47,556 bases of DNA, taken from the IMG/VR virus record IMGVR_UViG_3300031841_004050, positions 1 to 47,556 of that record, one strand, 5' to 3'. A program made the position numbers and the translations under genes. The notes beneath the pieces were generated by a model. It was not told where the DNA came from. It worked only from the letters and a program-made list of their open reading frames with translations, and searched no databases. This document shows, piece by piece, positions 19,098 to 28,156 of the stretch. Numbering within the stretch: the first letter of the stretch is position 1; every line of letters begins with the position of its first letter. The stretch comes from a virus.

Positions 19098-19712
19098 ATG
19101 GCAAACTTTTCGGCGGCCTTCGGGTACGATCTGTACATTATTCCTTTGCTTGCTACATCTGTAGACGTTACTTTTGCAGGAGTGACCGGTGGTGTAGGTG
19201 CAGGCGCTACTAACTTCATTGATACCACTACGACTGTTGCGGCAAACGAAAAAGTTGGTTATGCCGCTGGCGTGTTCTCATTGGGTGCAACTCCAGTTGC
19301 GGAGCCTACTGATGGCACCATGAAGCCAGTCCGTCTTTCTGGTCTGACCAGCGCTTCTCTTGAGACCGACACTGGCTCTGAAGACATCTACACCTATGAC
19401 GATGAGACCGCCGGATTCAACCAGGCTGTTGCAACTACCAAGTCATGGTCGATGAGTCTGGCTGGTGTCGCTGACTTCAAAGATGCTGGCTACCAGATCC
19501 TGCGCTTAACTGAGCAGAATACTGTTGCTGATTCGCTTCGTATAAAGGTTGGCCGTGTTGGTCCTACTGGCACTATTGAGCAAATCTATGGATACGGCAC
19601 TCTGATGGGTTATACCGAATCCAACGAAGTGTCTTCCATCGTTAGCTGGGAAGCTACTATTATGGGCTATGGCAAGTATGTTGCCGAGCTGGATGAGAAC
19701 GCTGGTAATTAG
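19098..19712 (+). CDS. Major tail (tube) protein, 204 aa
   Basis: MANFSAAFGYDLYIIPLLAT at the start. Beta-rich, with LSGLTSASLETDTGSED and SMSLAGVADFKDAGYQILR, typical of siphovirus tube proteins that stack as hexamers around the tape measure. It lies directly upstream of the tape measure gene. There is no Shine-Dalgarno site; a hairpin and T run end five bases before the ATG. The stop is TAG followed by C. The same frame continues for 85 more sense codons, so a 290-residue form is possible by readthrough. Confidence 0.8.
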   Translation: MANFSAAFGYDLYIIPLLATSVDVTFAGVTGGVGAGATNFIDTTTTVAANEKVGYAAGVFSLGATPVAEPTDGTMKPVRLSGLTSASLETDTGSEDIYTYDDETAGFNQAVATTKSWSMSLAGVADFKDAGYQILRLTEQNTVADSLRIKVGRVGPTGTIEQIYGYGTLMGYTESNEVSSIVSWEATIMGYGKYVAELDENAGN

Positions 19713-19970
19713 CTGATTGGGGGTATCGCTACAACGGATACGTACAATACTACGACTCCGTTTACCGTTACCGACTCTTCAGGTATTGCTGTTACTCTCT
19801 CTGGCGGCTCTGGTGCTTCTGCCGATGCCGAAGTTACTACTGTTGCAGGCAACCTTACTGCGGTTGCAATCACTGTTGCAGGTACAAACTACCAAGTGGG
19901 AGACATTATTACCGTCAACGAAGATGCCGGTTCCGGCGTTGCTACTTTCCGAGTCGCAACTGTCGTGTAA
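19713..19970 (+). CDS. In-frame C-terminal extension of the major tail protein
   Basis: After TAG (19710-19712) the same frame is open for 85 codons to TAA 19968-19970 and contains no ATG. The sequence is beta-rich and protein-like (LTAVAITVAGTNYQVGDIIT), with codon choice like the tail gene. It resembles a segment of gene 26458-27192, which has a similar GY-x-GD-type core. Similar add-on domains on tail tubes are known to be made by recoding in phages such as SPP1, there by +1 frameshift. Alternatives are a separate gene with a non-ATG start, or a mutated stop. Confidence 0.7.
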   Translation: MIGGIATTDTYNTTTPFTVTDSSGIAVTLSGGSGASADAEVTTVAGNLTAVAITVAGTNYQVGDIITVNEDAGSGVATFRVATVV

Positions 19971-20017
19971 TTCCTGTAACCGATACTTACAGGTCACTGA
20001 ATTTACAACTCAGTCAC

Positions 20018-20041
20018 AAGGCCCCGAAAGGGGCTTTTTTA
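20018..20041 (+). terminator. Rho-independent terminator after the tail tube gene
   Basis: GCCCC-GAAA-GGGGC stem followed by six T. It ends three bases before the late-type box of the tape measure gene. Confidence 0.85.
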
Positions 20042-20043
20042 AT

Positions 20044-20052
20044 GGAAGCCTA
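20044..20052 (+). promoter_or_regulatory. Late-promoter-like box GGAAGCCTA
   Basis: Ends 22 nt before GTG 20075. A second CCTAG follows at once. Confidence 0.55.
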
Positions 20053-20074
20053 GCCTAGATTTTGTTGATGTATC

Positions 20075-23000
20075 GTGGCTGAGATCAGGTTTACCGTTGG
20101 GACCGATACTGATAAGGCAATAACTGATCTGGAGAAATATTTTGATGCTGTAAGTAAAGGTAGCGCGAAAGTTGCTGATGTGCTAGAAAAAAATCTTGCG
20201 AAAAAGATGACGCAAGAATTTCAAATAAAAATGCAGGGAGGGAAACTTGTTAAAGAAGAGATAGGTTCTTTAGGTAAACAGGCTGACAGATTTTCGGCGG
20301 CGCAAAGTGCTCTTAATGGTGAACTAGGAAAAACTGCTAGTGCATTAAGGAGACAGCTTGAAGCGTTAAAGGCTGTAAGGGATACGACGAAAAAATATCA
20401 GGACAATACGAAAAAATTAAATAAAGATTGGGTGCAGGTCAATGAAACCATCGACAAAGTAGCAAAAAACCTTAAAGACATTAATAAAACAGAGTTGGGT
20501 GTTGGTGGCGAGGGCTTGGTAGCTCGTTTGACTAAAGCAAACCTGTTAGCGAATGCTTTGCAGGGTGCATTTAACAGGTTGGCTTCTGGAATTAGCAACG
20601 CCATCCAGACCGGCTTGGAATTTGAGGTATTGAATCTTTCTCTCGAAGCTTTTGCTGGTAGCGCAGAAGCCGCTGAAGGTGCGATGATAAGCTTTCAACA
20701 AACCGCCATTAAAACACCTTTAAACTTAGAGCAGGTTGCAAAAGGTGGTCAAGTGTTACTTGCCTTTGGATTGAACGCAAGTGAAGCCGCTGAAGCTGTT
20801 GACAAACTTGCTATCATCGCTGGCGCTACCGGCAGTGACTTGAATAATCTTTCTAGGAACTTGGGTCAGATCCAATCTCAGGGTCGTGCATTTACTAGAG
20901 ACCTAAACCAATTCGCTGTTGCGGGTATTCCTATTTTCCAAGAACTTGCAAAAGTAATGGGCGTAAGCGTTGCTGAAGTAAGAGCATTAGCAACTGAGGG
21001 ATCAGTTGGCTTCAAAGAAGTCAGTGAAGCCATTACAAATATGACAAGAGAAGGTAGTGCCTTCAATGAAATCGGAGAAAGGATGCAACAGACATGGATT
21101 GGAAAGCTCGAAAAGCTTGCAAGTGATTTTCAATTACTTGCAGGGGAAGTAGCAAAAAATTCTAAGGCTATTGACGCAGCATTTGGGTCTCCCGTGCAGA
21201 ACACGTTAAATATATTTAGTGCTATTGTTCGTACAGTGTCAAACAATATAGAAGGTATAACGAATACCTTGAAAGTGCTTGGTCCTGTAATCGTAACAAT
21301 TCTTGGCTATTTAACTTTCTTAAATCTAGGCAACATCGTTGCAGGGATTGGTGCTATTATAGGGCAACTTGGCTTGTTGATTGCTGCGCTTGCAAAGACC
21401 GCAGTTGGACTGACAGTAGTAAACGCCTTGATGGGACCGTATGGATGGGCAAATATCCTAATTGCTGGAGCCACCGCAACAGCGGTAGGCATTAAAGCTT
21501 TCCAGAATCTAAATAGTGAAATGAAAGAATTCAAACTAACTGCTCAAGAAGCGAATGAGCAATTAAGAATAATCAACGGAGAGCTAGAAGCAACTGAGAT
21601 GACTTCGTACGGAAAATCGTTAAACGCTACAAGGGCAAACCTCGAAAAATATGCCAATGAAATGGAAAGGCTTAAGAATATCATAAAACAAAAGAATGAG
21701 CAAGGAATGAATGCTGCGGCAGAGAAGAAAGCGCTAGAAAATGCAGAGTTACTCTATAACTCGGCCCTTGAAAAGCAAGCAGAGATTCTAGATAGAATTG
21801 AGAAGGCGCAAGGAAAGAACGCTAAACAAATACAGCAAGATTTATTAAATCAACAAAACCAAATCCAAGCTCTTAACACAGACCTGCTAGAACAGGTAAG
21901 GAAAAGAGACGAACTTAAGAAAACGTATGACGAAGAAAAGAAAAAGCTTAGCGAGCTAAAACAATTAGCCTCTGATTATTACAGAAAGCAAATTTCTGAT
22001 ATTAATGATTTAATAAGCAATCAGAAGCAAAGAATCCAAGATGAAAAAGCAAGTTATCAGACTGCGATGAATGCAGTTAAAAATAGGTATGACGCTGAGA
22101 AGAGGCAGTTGGACGAAATATATGATAAAGCTATAAGAAATAATAACGCTCAAATTCAGGCTCTTCAAGCTCGAACACCTGCGGAGCAAAAGTTATATGA
22201 TATGGAGAAAGAATCACTTAAAGAAAGACTCAAGAGTAAAGATCTTACTGAGAAAGAAACATTAGAGCTTGAAGCAAAGCTCGAAAGAATGAATCGTCAG
22301 GAGAAGATAGAGAAACTACAAGCCAGAAACCAAGAACTAAGTATTGAAAAAGCTGAGAGAGAGAGGAGATTAGCGGAAGAAAGACGGATTGAAGAAGAGA
22401 GATTAGCGAAATTACGGGATGAAAATCTGCAAAAATTAACAACTGTCCTGGACAGACTTAATGAAAAACTGGGAGGAATAGAACAAGACCAAGAAGACTT
22501 CAATACTGCAATTAAAAATTCGGAAGAACCTCTTAGACAACAACTTACAAATTTGGGCTTGGTCAAGAATGCAGTTTTTGAGCAAATTGGAGTCATTGAG
22601 TTAGCTCAAGACTCATATGAGGTAGCCGCAGGCAAGGTGGAAATTATAGAAGATGCTTTATTTAATGCCACACAACAAGCTGAAGGCTTAATCATAAAGC
22701 TTGGTGAAGCTATAGCACTAAATAATGAATTAAATAAGAAAAAGGCAAAAGAGGAAGGGGACCCGTTAAATAAAGAAGCTAACCTAAAAGCCATTAGTAA
22801 GGAAGCAGAAAAAGTTACAAAACCTGGGAACATTTTTATACCTTTCGGAGAAACTCTTAGTTATCTTGAAAGAGCCGTCCAAAAATTTCTTACGCCCCCC
22901 GCACCTCGCTTTGCTGGCGGCCCAGTTTCAGGTGGTAGCGCCTACACTGTAAACGAGCTTGGAAAAGAAGCATTCCTTTCTGCCGCAGGGAAATTAAGTA

Positions 23001-23290
23001 TGATTAATGCACCTTCTTTTGGTAAGTGGAGAGCACCATCTAGCGGTACTATTATTCCAGCACATTTAACCAAAAAACTTGACATACCAACCGGAGGCAT
23101 TGATTTAAACATCAATGCTGGTCAAGCAAGTCGAAGAGTTGGTCCAAGCCCAATGATGGGCTTACTGGCGAGACTTCAAGGCTCTGATAACATTCAGAAC
23201 AATGTCACTGTTCAATCGATGAACCCCACAAAGACCGCTAGCGATATGCTGGTACAGCTTACCAAGCTTCGCCGTCGTCGGATGTATTGA
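20075..23290 (+). CDS. Tape measure protein, 1071 aa
   Basis: GTG start at 20075 (AEIRFTVGTDTDKAITDLEK). Residues about 170-340 match the conserved tape measure N-terminal domain (AFAGSAEAAEGAMISFQQTA, LAIIAGATGSDLNNLSRNLG). Residues about 395-480 hold hydrophobic segments, then a long coiled coil (about 490-800) with many Lys, Glu and Gln. The protein sets tail length; at about 0.15 nm per residue it predicts a tail near 160 nm. The C-terminal region has an AGGPVSGGSAYTVNELGKEA motif common in tape measures. Confidence 0.92.
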   Translation: MAEIRFTVGTDTDKAITDLEKYFDAVSKGSAKVADVLEKNLAKKMTQEFQIKMQGGKLVKEEIGSLGKQADRFSAAQSALNGELGKTASALRRQLEALKAVRDTTKKYQDNTKKLNKDWVQVNETIDKVAKNLKDINKTELGVGGEGLVARLTKANLLANALQGAFNRLASGISNAIQTGLEFEVLNLSLEAFAGSAEAAEGAMISFQQTAIKTPLNLEQVAKGGQVLLAFGLNASEAAEAVDKLAIIAGATGSDLNNLSRNLGQIQSQGRAFTRDLNQFAVAGIPIFQELAKVMGVSVAEVRALATEGSVGFKEVSEAITNMTREGSAFNEIGERMQQTWIGKLEKLASDFQLLAGEVAKNSKAIDAAFGSPVQNTLNIFSAIVRTVSNNIEGITNTLKVLGPVIVTILGYLTFLNLGNIVAGIGAIIGQLGLLIAALAKTAVGLTVVNALMGPYGWANILIAGATATAVGIKAFQNLNSEMKEFKLTAQEANEQLRIINGELEATEMTSYGKSLNATRANLEKYANEMERLKNIIKQKNEQGMNAAAEKKALENAELLYNSALEKQAEILDRIEKAQGKNAKQIQQDLLNQQNQIQALNTDLLEQVRKRDELKKTYDEEKKKLSELKQLASDYYRKQISDINDLISNQKQRIQDEKASYQTAMNAVKNRYDAEKRQLDEIYDKAIRNNNAQIQALQARTPAEQKLYDMEKESLKERLKSKDLTEKETLELEAKLERMNRQEKIEKLQARNQELSIEKAERERRLAEERRIEEERLAKLRDENLQKLTTVLDRLNEKLGGIEQDQEDFNTAIKNSEEPLRQQLTNLGLVKNAVFEQIGVIELAQDSYEVAAGKVEIIEDALFNATQQAEGLIIKLGEAIALNNELNKKKAKEEGDPLNKEANLKAISKEAEKVTKPGNIFIPFGETLSYLERAVQKFLTPPAPRFAGGPVSGGSAYTVNELGKEAFLSAAGKLSMINAPSFGKWRAPSSGTIIPAHLTKKLDIPTGGIDLNINAGQASRRVGPSPMMGLLARLQGSDNIQNNVTVQSMNPTKTASDMLVQLTKLRRRRMY

Positions 23291-23292
23291 TA

Positions 23293-23301
23293 GGAATCCT
23301 T
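23293..23301 (+). promoter_or_regulatory. Late-promoter-like box GGAATCCTT
   Basis: Deviates at the last base. Ends 19 nt before ATG 23321. Confidence 0.5.
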
Positions 23302-23320
23302 TGCTGTTGAAAGGAAAACT

Positions 23321-23665
23321 ATGTTTCAATTTGGGACAGTAGAGGATAATGCAAAAACTTATCTCGATGTTGCTTTAAGTCAGCAAGGGTTAATTCTGCC
23401 AGATGTTCCTGCAGAAGAGTATCATACTTTAACGGGCAAAGAGTTAAAAGGGTCTTTGGCTTATCTTTGGATGGCTATAAGGGCAGCTACGAAAGCTGAT
23501 GCCACTGACGAAGTCATTGAGCTATTACTTAGTTACTACGATAAAGTTTTTGAACGAATCTTAGAAGACGATGAGTCTTTTCGATCAATTGTCTGTACTG
23601 GGATTCATCAGCCTATAAATGGACTTAGTGAAAAATACAGAAACATAGCGGGTTGTAATGCTTGA
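23321..23665 (+). CDS. Hypothetical tail-region protein, 114 aa
   Basis: ATG 23321 with AAAGGAAA upstream. Helical, acidic protein (ATDEVIELLLSYYDKVFERI) ending in SEKYRNIAGCNA. No family recognised. The position right after the tape measure gene suggests tail assembly or a tail tip role. Confidence 0.65.
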   Translation: MFQFGTVEDNAKTYLDVALSQQGLILPDVPAEEYHTLTGKELKGSLAYLWMAIRAATKADATDEVIELLLSYYDKVFERILEDDESFRSIVCTGIHQPINGLSEKYRNIAGCNA

Positions 23666-23668
23666 TTC

Positions 23669-23677
23669 GGCAAACTA
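23669..23677 (+). promoter_or_regulatory. Late-promoter-like box GGCAAACTA
   Basis: Ends 20 nt before ATG 23698. Confidence 0.6.
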
Positions 23678-23697
23678 GCTCTAGTTAGGTCGTCCCA

Positions 23698-24099
23698 ATG
23701 GCAAGTATCGGAGTATCATTCACTCCCGACTCGGGGTCGCCAGTTTACAGCTTCGTATTTAGAAATTTTGGCGGTAATGAAATGCCGCGCACCTATACAG
23801 GGACAGCAAGTTTTAGTCAATCTTCAACTGGTACTACCATTCTGGGTGGACCTGCTTTTGTTCAGAAAAGAATTTGGGCAATCTCCTCTTTGATTGATAC
23901 CGCTGAGGCTGAGCAATTTGATGTAATGTTTCAAGCTTGGGATGCTGATAGGGCAAATGGTTTGCCTGTCGCTTGTGGGGTAACTGATGATACTTTTGGT
24001 GCAACAGTAAACGCAAATGCCATCTTCTCTACACCGCCTTCTTATACAAGGGCTGGCCCTAAGTACACAATCGTATCATTTGGCTTAACTGAGGTTTGA
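23698..24099 (+). CDS. Putative minor tail protein, 133 aa
   Basis: Beta-rich (MASIGVSFTPDSGSPVYSFV), with aromatic residues spaced as in tail-tip proteins (RIWAISSLIDTAEAEQFDVM). No cysteine pair or membrane segment. Only four bases separate it from the large tail-tip gene, so the two are co-expressed. By position it could be a distal tail or tail-tip attachment protein; family not confirmed. Confidence 0.65.
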   Translation: MASIGVSFTPDSGSPVYSFVFRNFGGNEMPRTYTGTASFSQSSTGTTILGGPAFVQKRIWAISSLIDTAEAEQFDVMFQAWDADRANGLPVACGVTDDTFGATVNANAIFSTPPSYTRAGPKYTIVSFGLTEV

Positions 24100-24103
24100 T
24101 CGC

Positions 24104-26428
24104 ATGTCGTATCTTGTTAACCAGTCCAGGGTTCATAGCCTGACAATTAATGGCACAGATTATACAGATGCATTGATTGAGTGGACTGCATCTGATTCTT
24201 CTGCAAATAAGCAAGGACTGATTACAACTCAAGGGCAGTTGACCTTGGGCTATTATTCTGGTGGACCTAGCGTATCCGATTATGATCGGAACGATTTTCT
24301 AAGGGGGCATGAAGTCATCTTAACGATGACAACTCCCAATAGCACCACCTACAGGCACCCTCGCGGTTTACTGTATGTTGTTTCTACAAATTACGACATT
24401 GAGTCTTATACGCTGATTGTTACGCTTGGCTGTAAAATAGCGCTAGCAAAGCTTACTGACGACAACACCAATCTTCTGCCTTTAGCTCCCATCCCGCTAG
24501 AATCGACTCAAGAAGAGATCTCCAATATTGATGCTTCTTTCGCTCAGGCTGGTAAATATCTTTATCAAGACAACACAGGGGCACTTGTCTCTGGTCTATT
24601 CTTTGATGGCGACAGTTACACAGGAACAGCTACTGGGAGCTGGACATCCATTCTTGGCGTTACAGCTATTTCATCTAGTATGCTAGCCGCTGGTAGTCCT
24701 GTTCCTGACAACATCAAGTTAACATATCAAGTTCCAGAAAATGTAATTGGCTCTGATCAACTGGGTCGAGTAGATACCACTGAAACGACTTCGTATTATT
24801 TCCTGGATTATCCTGCCGTTATTTTTACAAGAACAAATACAGACGCAAGTGCAGCAAACCCAAACGGAACCATTGGAAATAATACAGAACTAAATCAAGA
24901 TACTCAAGCCGCAGGTAACGCCGCGAATCCCTGCGGTAATGCACAGGACCAAAGTGGAGATGAAAGCGGCGCATGTAGCGATGCGTATGAATTAACGCAA
25001 CAGCCTATAATCGTGCCAGCTAAAAGAATTGAACTTCAAAAAAGTTATTACAGCGGTCCTGGTGCTCAACAATCTCTTAGCACGAGCGAAATAAGGGGGC
25101 CAGAACTTGAAGCGAATCAGTCGTACTTTGCTGATCGATATGCTTTTTGTGCTGGAACTTTCTTGACGGCTTGTAATCGCATTAACTGCGAACTGAAGGG
25201 CCTAGACAATATACTCCTCTCCAAAAGATCTTCAAGAAATATTTTTGGTGAAGCGGGAGAAGTTGTTAGGCAGGTTGACGAGAATTATTCCCATTCATAT
25301 ACCATCGCACAAGCAGAAGATTGGCGTTCAGGGACCACTGATAAAGGCATTCCTAAAGATTTCACTTACTTGCCAAGTTTCCTGTTTAGGGACACCGTAA
25401 CAGTAACCGATTACTACAAAGAAGGTAATGCAAACGTACAGGATGCGACTACCTGGACAACAATAGCAGCAAGAGGGGCTCCTGGGCTTATATTTAAAGG
25501 AGCATCCGATCTTGATGCTTACCGAGGCATCAAAACAAGAGTAGTTCGCAAGTCTTCTACGACTGCAACTACTGAATTAGCACCTGATATTGCCAATTCA
25601 CCAAACACGCAGACGATTGAACAAGAGACAGAGATACCCTTATTTACAGGACGTTATGTAACCCCTCCAACGGAGTCAGGTCCATACGTACTAGAAGAAT
25701 CAATGCCTCTTCCCTTGCTTTATTCTACACAAGCCGAGATCGACGACGCATTAGGAGTCTACAGTAACTATTTAGAACGCTTCGTCAAGGGTGATGCCTT
25801 TGGTCTCCAGATTACTGAAGGTCTTCGCGAGGATATTGGACAGAATTGGCATCCAGGGATGCCATTTAGATTTTATGATCCTAAGGAAGGTAAGATCTTA
25901 GCGATGAGAATGGATGCCGTTCAATGGGGTGTTACTCCAGAAGAGAGTGCATTGGTTACGAATGGTATTTGGATAGGTGATTCAAACGGCTCTATTGCTG
26001 TTCCAGATAACGTGCTTGGCAATAGCACTATTGATATTACCGTTGCCGGAACAGATCCAACAAGCACCGATCCTACCGGTAGCACGACTGGACCAAGTAA
26101 CCCACCAGGTACTGTTAATTATCCAAGTGTTACGGGCGAGACTAGCGTAGATAGCGGCAGCTTTGCCTTTGTTGTCCAGGTAAACTTCTCAGTTCAGAGT
26201 AGCTTGTTTACCTACTCAGAGAATGGAGTAAGGAATATATGGGATGAAGATGGAGAAGCCCCGATAAAGACAACGTTCGTCGTCTATTGTCAAGGCTTAG
26301 AGGCTACGACGGGATCACTTCTTTCACCGAATGGAGATGGAAGCATTCCGTTCGAGAATAATGGTTCTTTGGTAACCGCTGGTGGAACAGTTGTTGATCC
26401 TGATTTGTTTGATCCGTTAGTCCCATAG
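24104..26428 (+). CDS. Large tail-tip / baseplate hub candidate, 774 aa
   Basis: Starts MSYLVNQSRVHSLTINGTDY. The N-terminal 130 residues resemble a beta-sandwich hub domain (LTLGYYSGGPSVSDYDRNDF, then YTLIVTLGCKIALAKLT). The central part holds a Cys-containing loop (NPCGNAQDQSGDESGACSDA). The C-terminal third has GLREDIGQNWHPGMPFRFYD, as in hub proteins, then a Pro/Ser/Thr-rich linker (TDPTSTDPTGSTTGPSNPPG) and a beta domain. Predicted to close the tail tip. Exact family not confirmed. Confidence 0.7.
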   Translation: MSYLVNQSRVHSLTINGTDYTDALIEWTASDSSANKQGLITTQGQLTLGYYSGGPSVSDYDRNDFLRGHEVILTMTTPNSTTYRHPRGLLYVVSTNYDIESYTLIVTLGCKIALAKLTDDNTNLLPLAPIPLESTQEEISNIDASFAQAGKYLYQDNTGALVSGLFFDGDSYTGTATGSWTSILGVTAISSSMLAAGSPVPDNIKLTYQVPENVIGSDQLGRVDTTETTSYYFLDYPAVIFTRTNTDASAANPNGTIGNNTELNQDTQAAGNAANPCGNAQDQSGDESGACSDAYELTQQPIIVPAKRIELQKSYYSGPGAQQSLSTSEIRGPELEANQSYFADRYAFCAGTFLTACNRINCELKGLDNILLSKRSSRNIFGEAGEVVRQVDENYSHSYTIAQAEDWRSGTTDKGIPKDFTYLPSFLFRDTVTVTDYYKEGNANVQDATTWTTIAARGAPGLIFKGASDLDAYRGIKTRVVRKSSTTATTELAPDIANSPNTQTIEQETEIPLFTGRYVTPPTESGPYVLEESMPLPLLYSTQAEIDDALGVYSNYLERFVKGDAFGLQITEGLREDIGQNWHPGMPFRFYDPKEGKILAMRMDAVQWGVTPEESALVTNGIWIGDSNGSIAVPDNVLGNSTIDITVAGTDPTSTDPTGSTTGPSNPPGTVNYPSVTGETSVDSGSFAFVVQVNFSVQSSLFTYSENGVRNIWDEDGEAPIKTTFVVYCQGLEATTGSLLSPNGDGSIPFENNGSLVTAGGTVVDPDLFDPLVP

Positions 26429-26436
26429 GAAAGCTA
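26428..26436 (+). promoter_or_regulatory. Late-promoter-like box GGAAAGCTA
   Basis: Starts on the last base of the preceding stop codon and ends 21 nt before ATG 26458. Confidence 0.55.
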
Positions 26437-26457
26437 TAGCGATTAAAGCATTAACCG

Positions 26458-27192
26458 ATGACGATTCCAGCGGCGGTTTCTCCTACGGAACTAACCAATC
26501 AGATGACGGATCGGTTCGTCGATCAATACTTTGAAGCAAGGCTGATTGACGCAACAGGAACGACCTATACTCCTGGAATAACCAATGATGCAACGTTTCT
26601 TGGGTTTGAGGTGGTTGCGGGTACAGCAGGCTACAAGCGACAGGTTGTAAAATACATTGGAGCCGATGTTTTGGCTTATAGCGATGATGGTGTGCCACTA
26701 TCACGCAAGGCAACGCTGTTTGCTCATGACGGAGGTGGAACTGCCCTTGATTTTAGTCATGTTGCATTGGTCTGGAGTACTGGCAATGCATTGACGCTAG
26801 GAGCGGTCACAACGGCCCCTTCGGCGGGTGTGGATGGTACGTATACGAATATTCCAATCGACAGCACTACAGGCTCAGGAGTAGGCCTTACAGTAGACCT
26901 GACGATTCAAAACAGTGGCGCTGCTACAACGGACTATATCTTAACCATTAATAACTATGGATACAACTATGCTGCTTCAGATACCGTGCAGATCAATGAT
27001 GGGACCCTGGCTGGACTAGGTGCAATCGTCGGCGGTGCCGGAAATCTGATCTTTACTGTTGCCACAGTTAATTCGCCAACAAATGCTGGCGATCTACTTT
27101 CTGTGGCCGAGACGAATGGAAGCGTATCTCTAACATCAGGCAATGAAGCAGTATTCTATTGGGATCTTAAACTATTTGGATATAATGCTTAA
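26458..27192 (+). CDS. Virion protein with Ig-like repeat, 244 aa
   Basis: MTIPAAVSPTELTNQMTDRF start, beta-rich throughout. Residues about 115-205 contain a segment (TTDYILTINNYGYNYAASDT followed by VQINDGT) of the same type as the major tail extension at 19713-19970. Such domains often decorate tails or capsids or bind sugars weakly. Tail-tip or fibre-region protein; exact role unknown. Confidence 0.65.
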   Translation: MTIPAAVSPTELTNQMTDRFVDQYFEARLIDATGTTYTPGITNDATFLGFEVVAGTAGYKRQVVKYIGADVLAYSDDGVPLSRKATLFAHDGGGTALDFSHVALVWSTGNALTLGAVTTAPSAGVDGTYTNIPIDSTTGSGVGLTVDLTIQNSGAATTDYILTINNYGYNYAASDTVQINDGTLAGLGAIVGGAGNLIFTVATVNSPTNAGDLLSVAETNGSVSLTSGNEAVFYWDLKLFGYNA

Positions 27193-27197
27193 GAACA

Positions 27198-27560
27198 ATG
27201 CCTGCTTCTGAACCTTCTAACTACGACCAGCTAGGCGCAGCTATTAAAAGAGGCCAAGCTGGCGGGAACTACCGTACTTATGCCGGGGAAGAAACCGGGT
27301 CCTTGGTTCAAAGATTACAAAGCATGTCCAATGCTGAGAGGATTATTGACGTAGAAAGACTTAGTGAAGGATTCGAAATTAAAGGCGACTTTGAAGGGTG
27401 CGTCAGTGGGCAGTGGAAAAGAATAGGTGATGATGGATCTGGCATTGTTTCCTATAAAAACAAAGAATACACAACAGAGGTGATTGGCTTCGTTTCTGCT
27501 CCTTCAGATCTTAGGGTTCAGCTCTGTTATGCGCAAGGCAAGTACTTTAGTTCTTTCTAA
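27198..27560 (+). CDS. Hypothetical tail-region protein, 120 aa
   Basis: MPASEPSNYDQLGAAIKRGQ start. Helical first half and a beta-rich second half (GCVSGQWKRIGDDGSGIVSY). Starts five bases after the previous stop and ends two bases before the next start, so it belongs to the same operon (26458-28122). No family recognised. Confidence 0.65.
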   Translation: MPASEPSNYDQLGAAIKRGQAGGNYRTYAGEETGSLVQRLQSMSNAERIIDVERLSEGFEIKGDFEGCVSGQWKRIGDDGSGIVSYKNKEYTTEVIGFVSAPSDLRVQLCYAQGKYFSSF

Positions 27561-27562
27561 AA

Positions 27563-27775
27563 ATGACTATTAACCGAACACAACTTGGCGCTACTTCAAT
27601 TACTGAAAACTTTGATGTTGCTATTGAGTTTTTAGCGCAGCGACCTGTAACTAACCAGTACCAAACAACTCCTGATACTCCTAATAAGCTAGTAGGGTAT
27701 TACGATAGCGTGACAGATTATGTCGAGCTATACGTCGTAGACAAATCTGGCTATCGGTACTTAAGGGTGGGCTAA
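27563..27775 (+). CDS. Small virion-region protein, 70 aa
   Basis: MTINRTQLGATSITENFDVA start and a C-terminal YVELYVVDKSGYRYLRVG. The pattern of a short domain ending in YLRV recalls small attachment domains of phage fibres. Its TAA overlaps the next ATG. No family confirmed. Confidence 0.65.
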   Translation: MTINRTQLGATSITENFDVAIEFLAQRPVTNQYQTTPDTPNKLVGYYDSVTDYVELYVVDKSGYRYLRVG

Positions 27776-28122
27776 TGGCTATCAATAGCGGCAGGCTTGT
27801 TGTTGATCCTGTTACCGAAACCACAAGAGCTAAACTCCGTAATACAATTTTACGGGTTAGCAACACAAGACCTCCCGCTGCGAGTGTTTATGTTGATCCA
27901 GTTGAAGGTTTAACAGCAGTAACTCAAAGCCCTTTATATAAAGGCCAGATTCAGCTTTTTCAAGATACAGCTACTGATAGAAATATTTTACTGGTTGTAG
28001 TTGAATTTTCTACTCCTAACCCTTCCGGTGGTCCTGACACCGTTGAGCTTATTTGGAAAGAAGTAAGAACAACTTGGTACTATTCCGATGCTTTGACTGG
28101 CGAAGAGTTTAGAGCACTTTAA
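27775..28122 (+). CDS. Hypothetical tail-region protein, 115 aa
   Basis: Starts at 27775 (MAINSGRLVVDPVTETTRAK) through a TAATG overlap. Beta-rich, ending VRTTWYYSDALTGEEFRAL. No family recognised. Last gene of the 26458-28122 operon, before a new late-type box. Confidence 0.65.
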   Translation: MAINSGRLVVDPVTETTRAKLRNTILRVSNTRPPAASVYVDPVEGLTAVTQSPLYKGQIQLFQDTATDRNILLVVVEFSTPNPSGGPDTVELIWKEVRTTWYYSDALTGEEFRAL

Positions 28123-28125
28123 TTT

Positions 28126-28134
28126 GGTAATCTA
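28126..28134 (+). promoter_or_regulatory. Late-promoter-like box GGTAATCTA
   Basis: Ends 22 nt before ATG 28157. Confidence 0.6.
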
Positions 28135-28156
28135 GTCAAGTTGATTTCCCTGGTAA

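Noticed and set aside
19710-19712. Genome-wide reassignment of TAG to an amino acid
   Set aside because: TAG ends other well-supported genes here (15504-15683, 16849-17409, 36148-36534), and these would otherwise run into poor sequence or the next gene's signals.
19717-20058. A leucine-rich frame after the major tail protein
   Set aside because: Out of frame with the tail gene; low-complexity Leu/Gln runs. The frame continuing from the tail gene (19713-19970) is far more protein-like.
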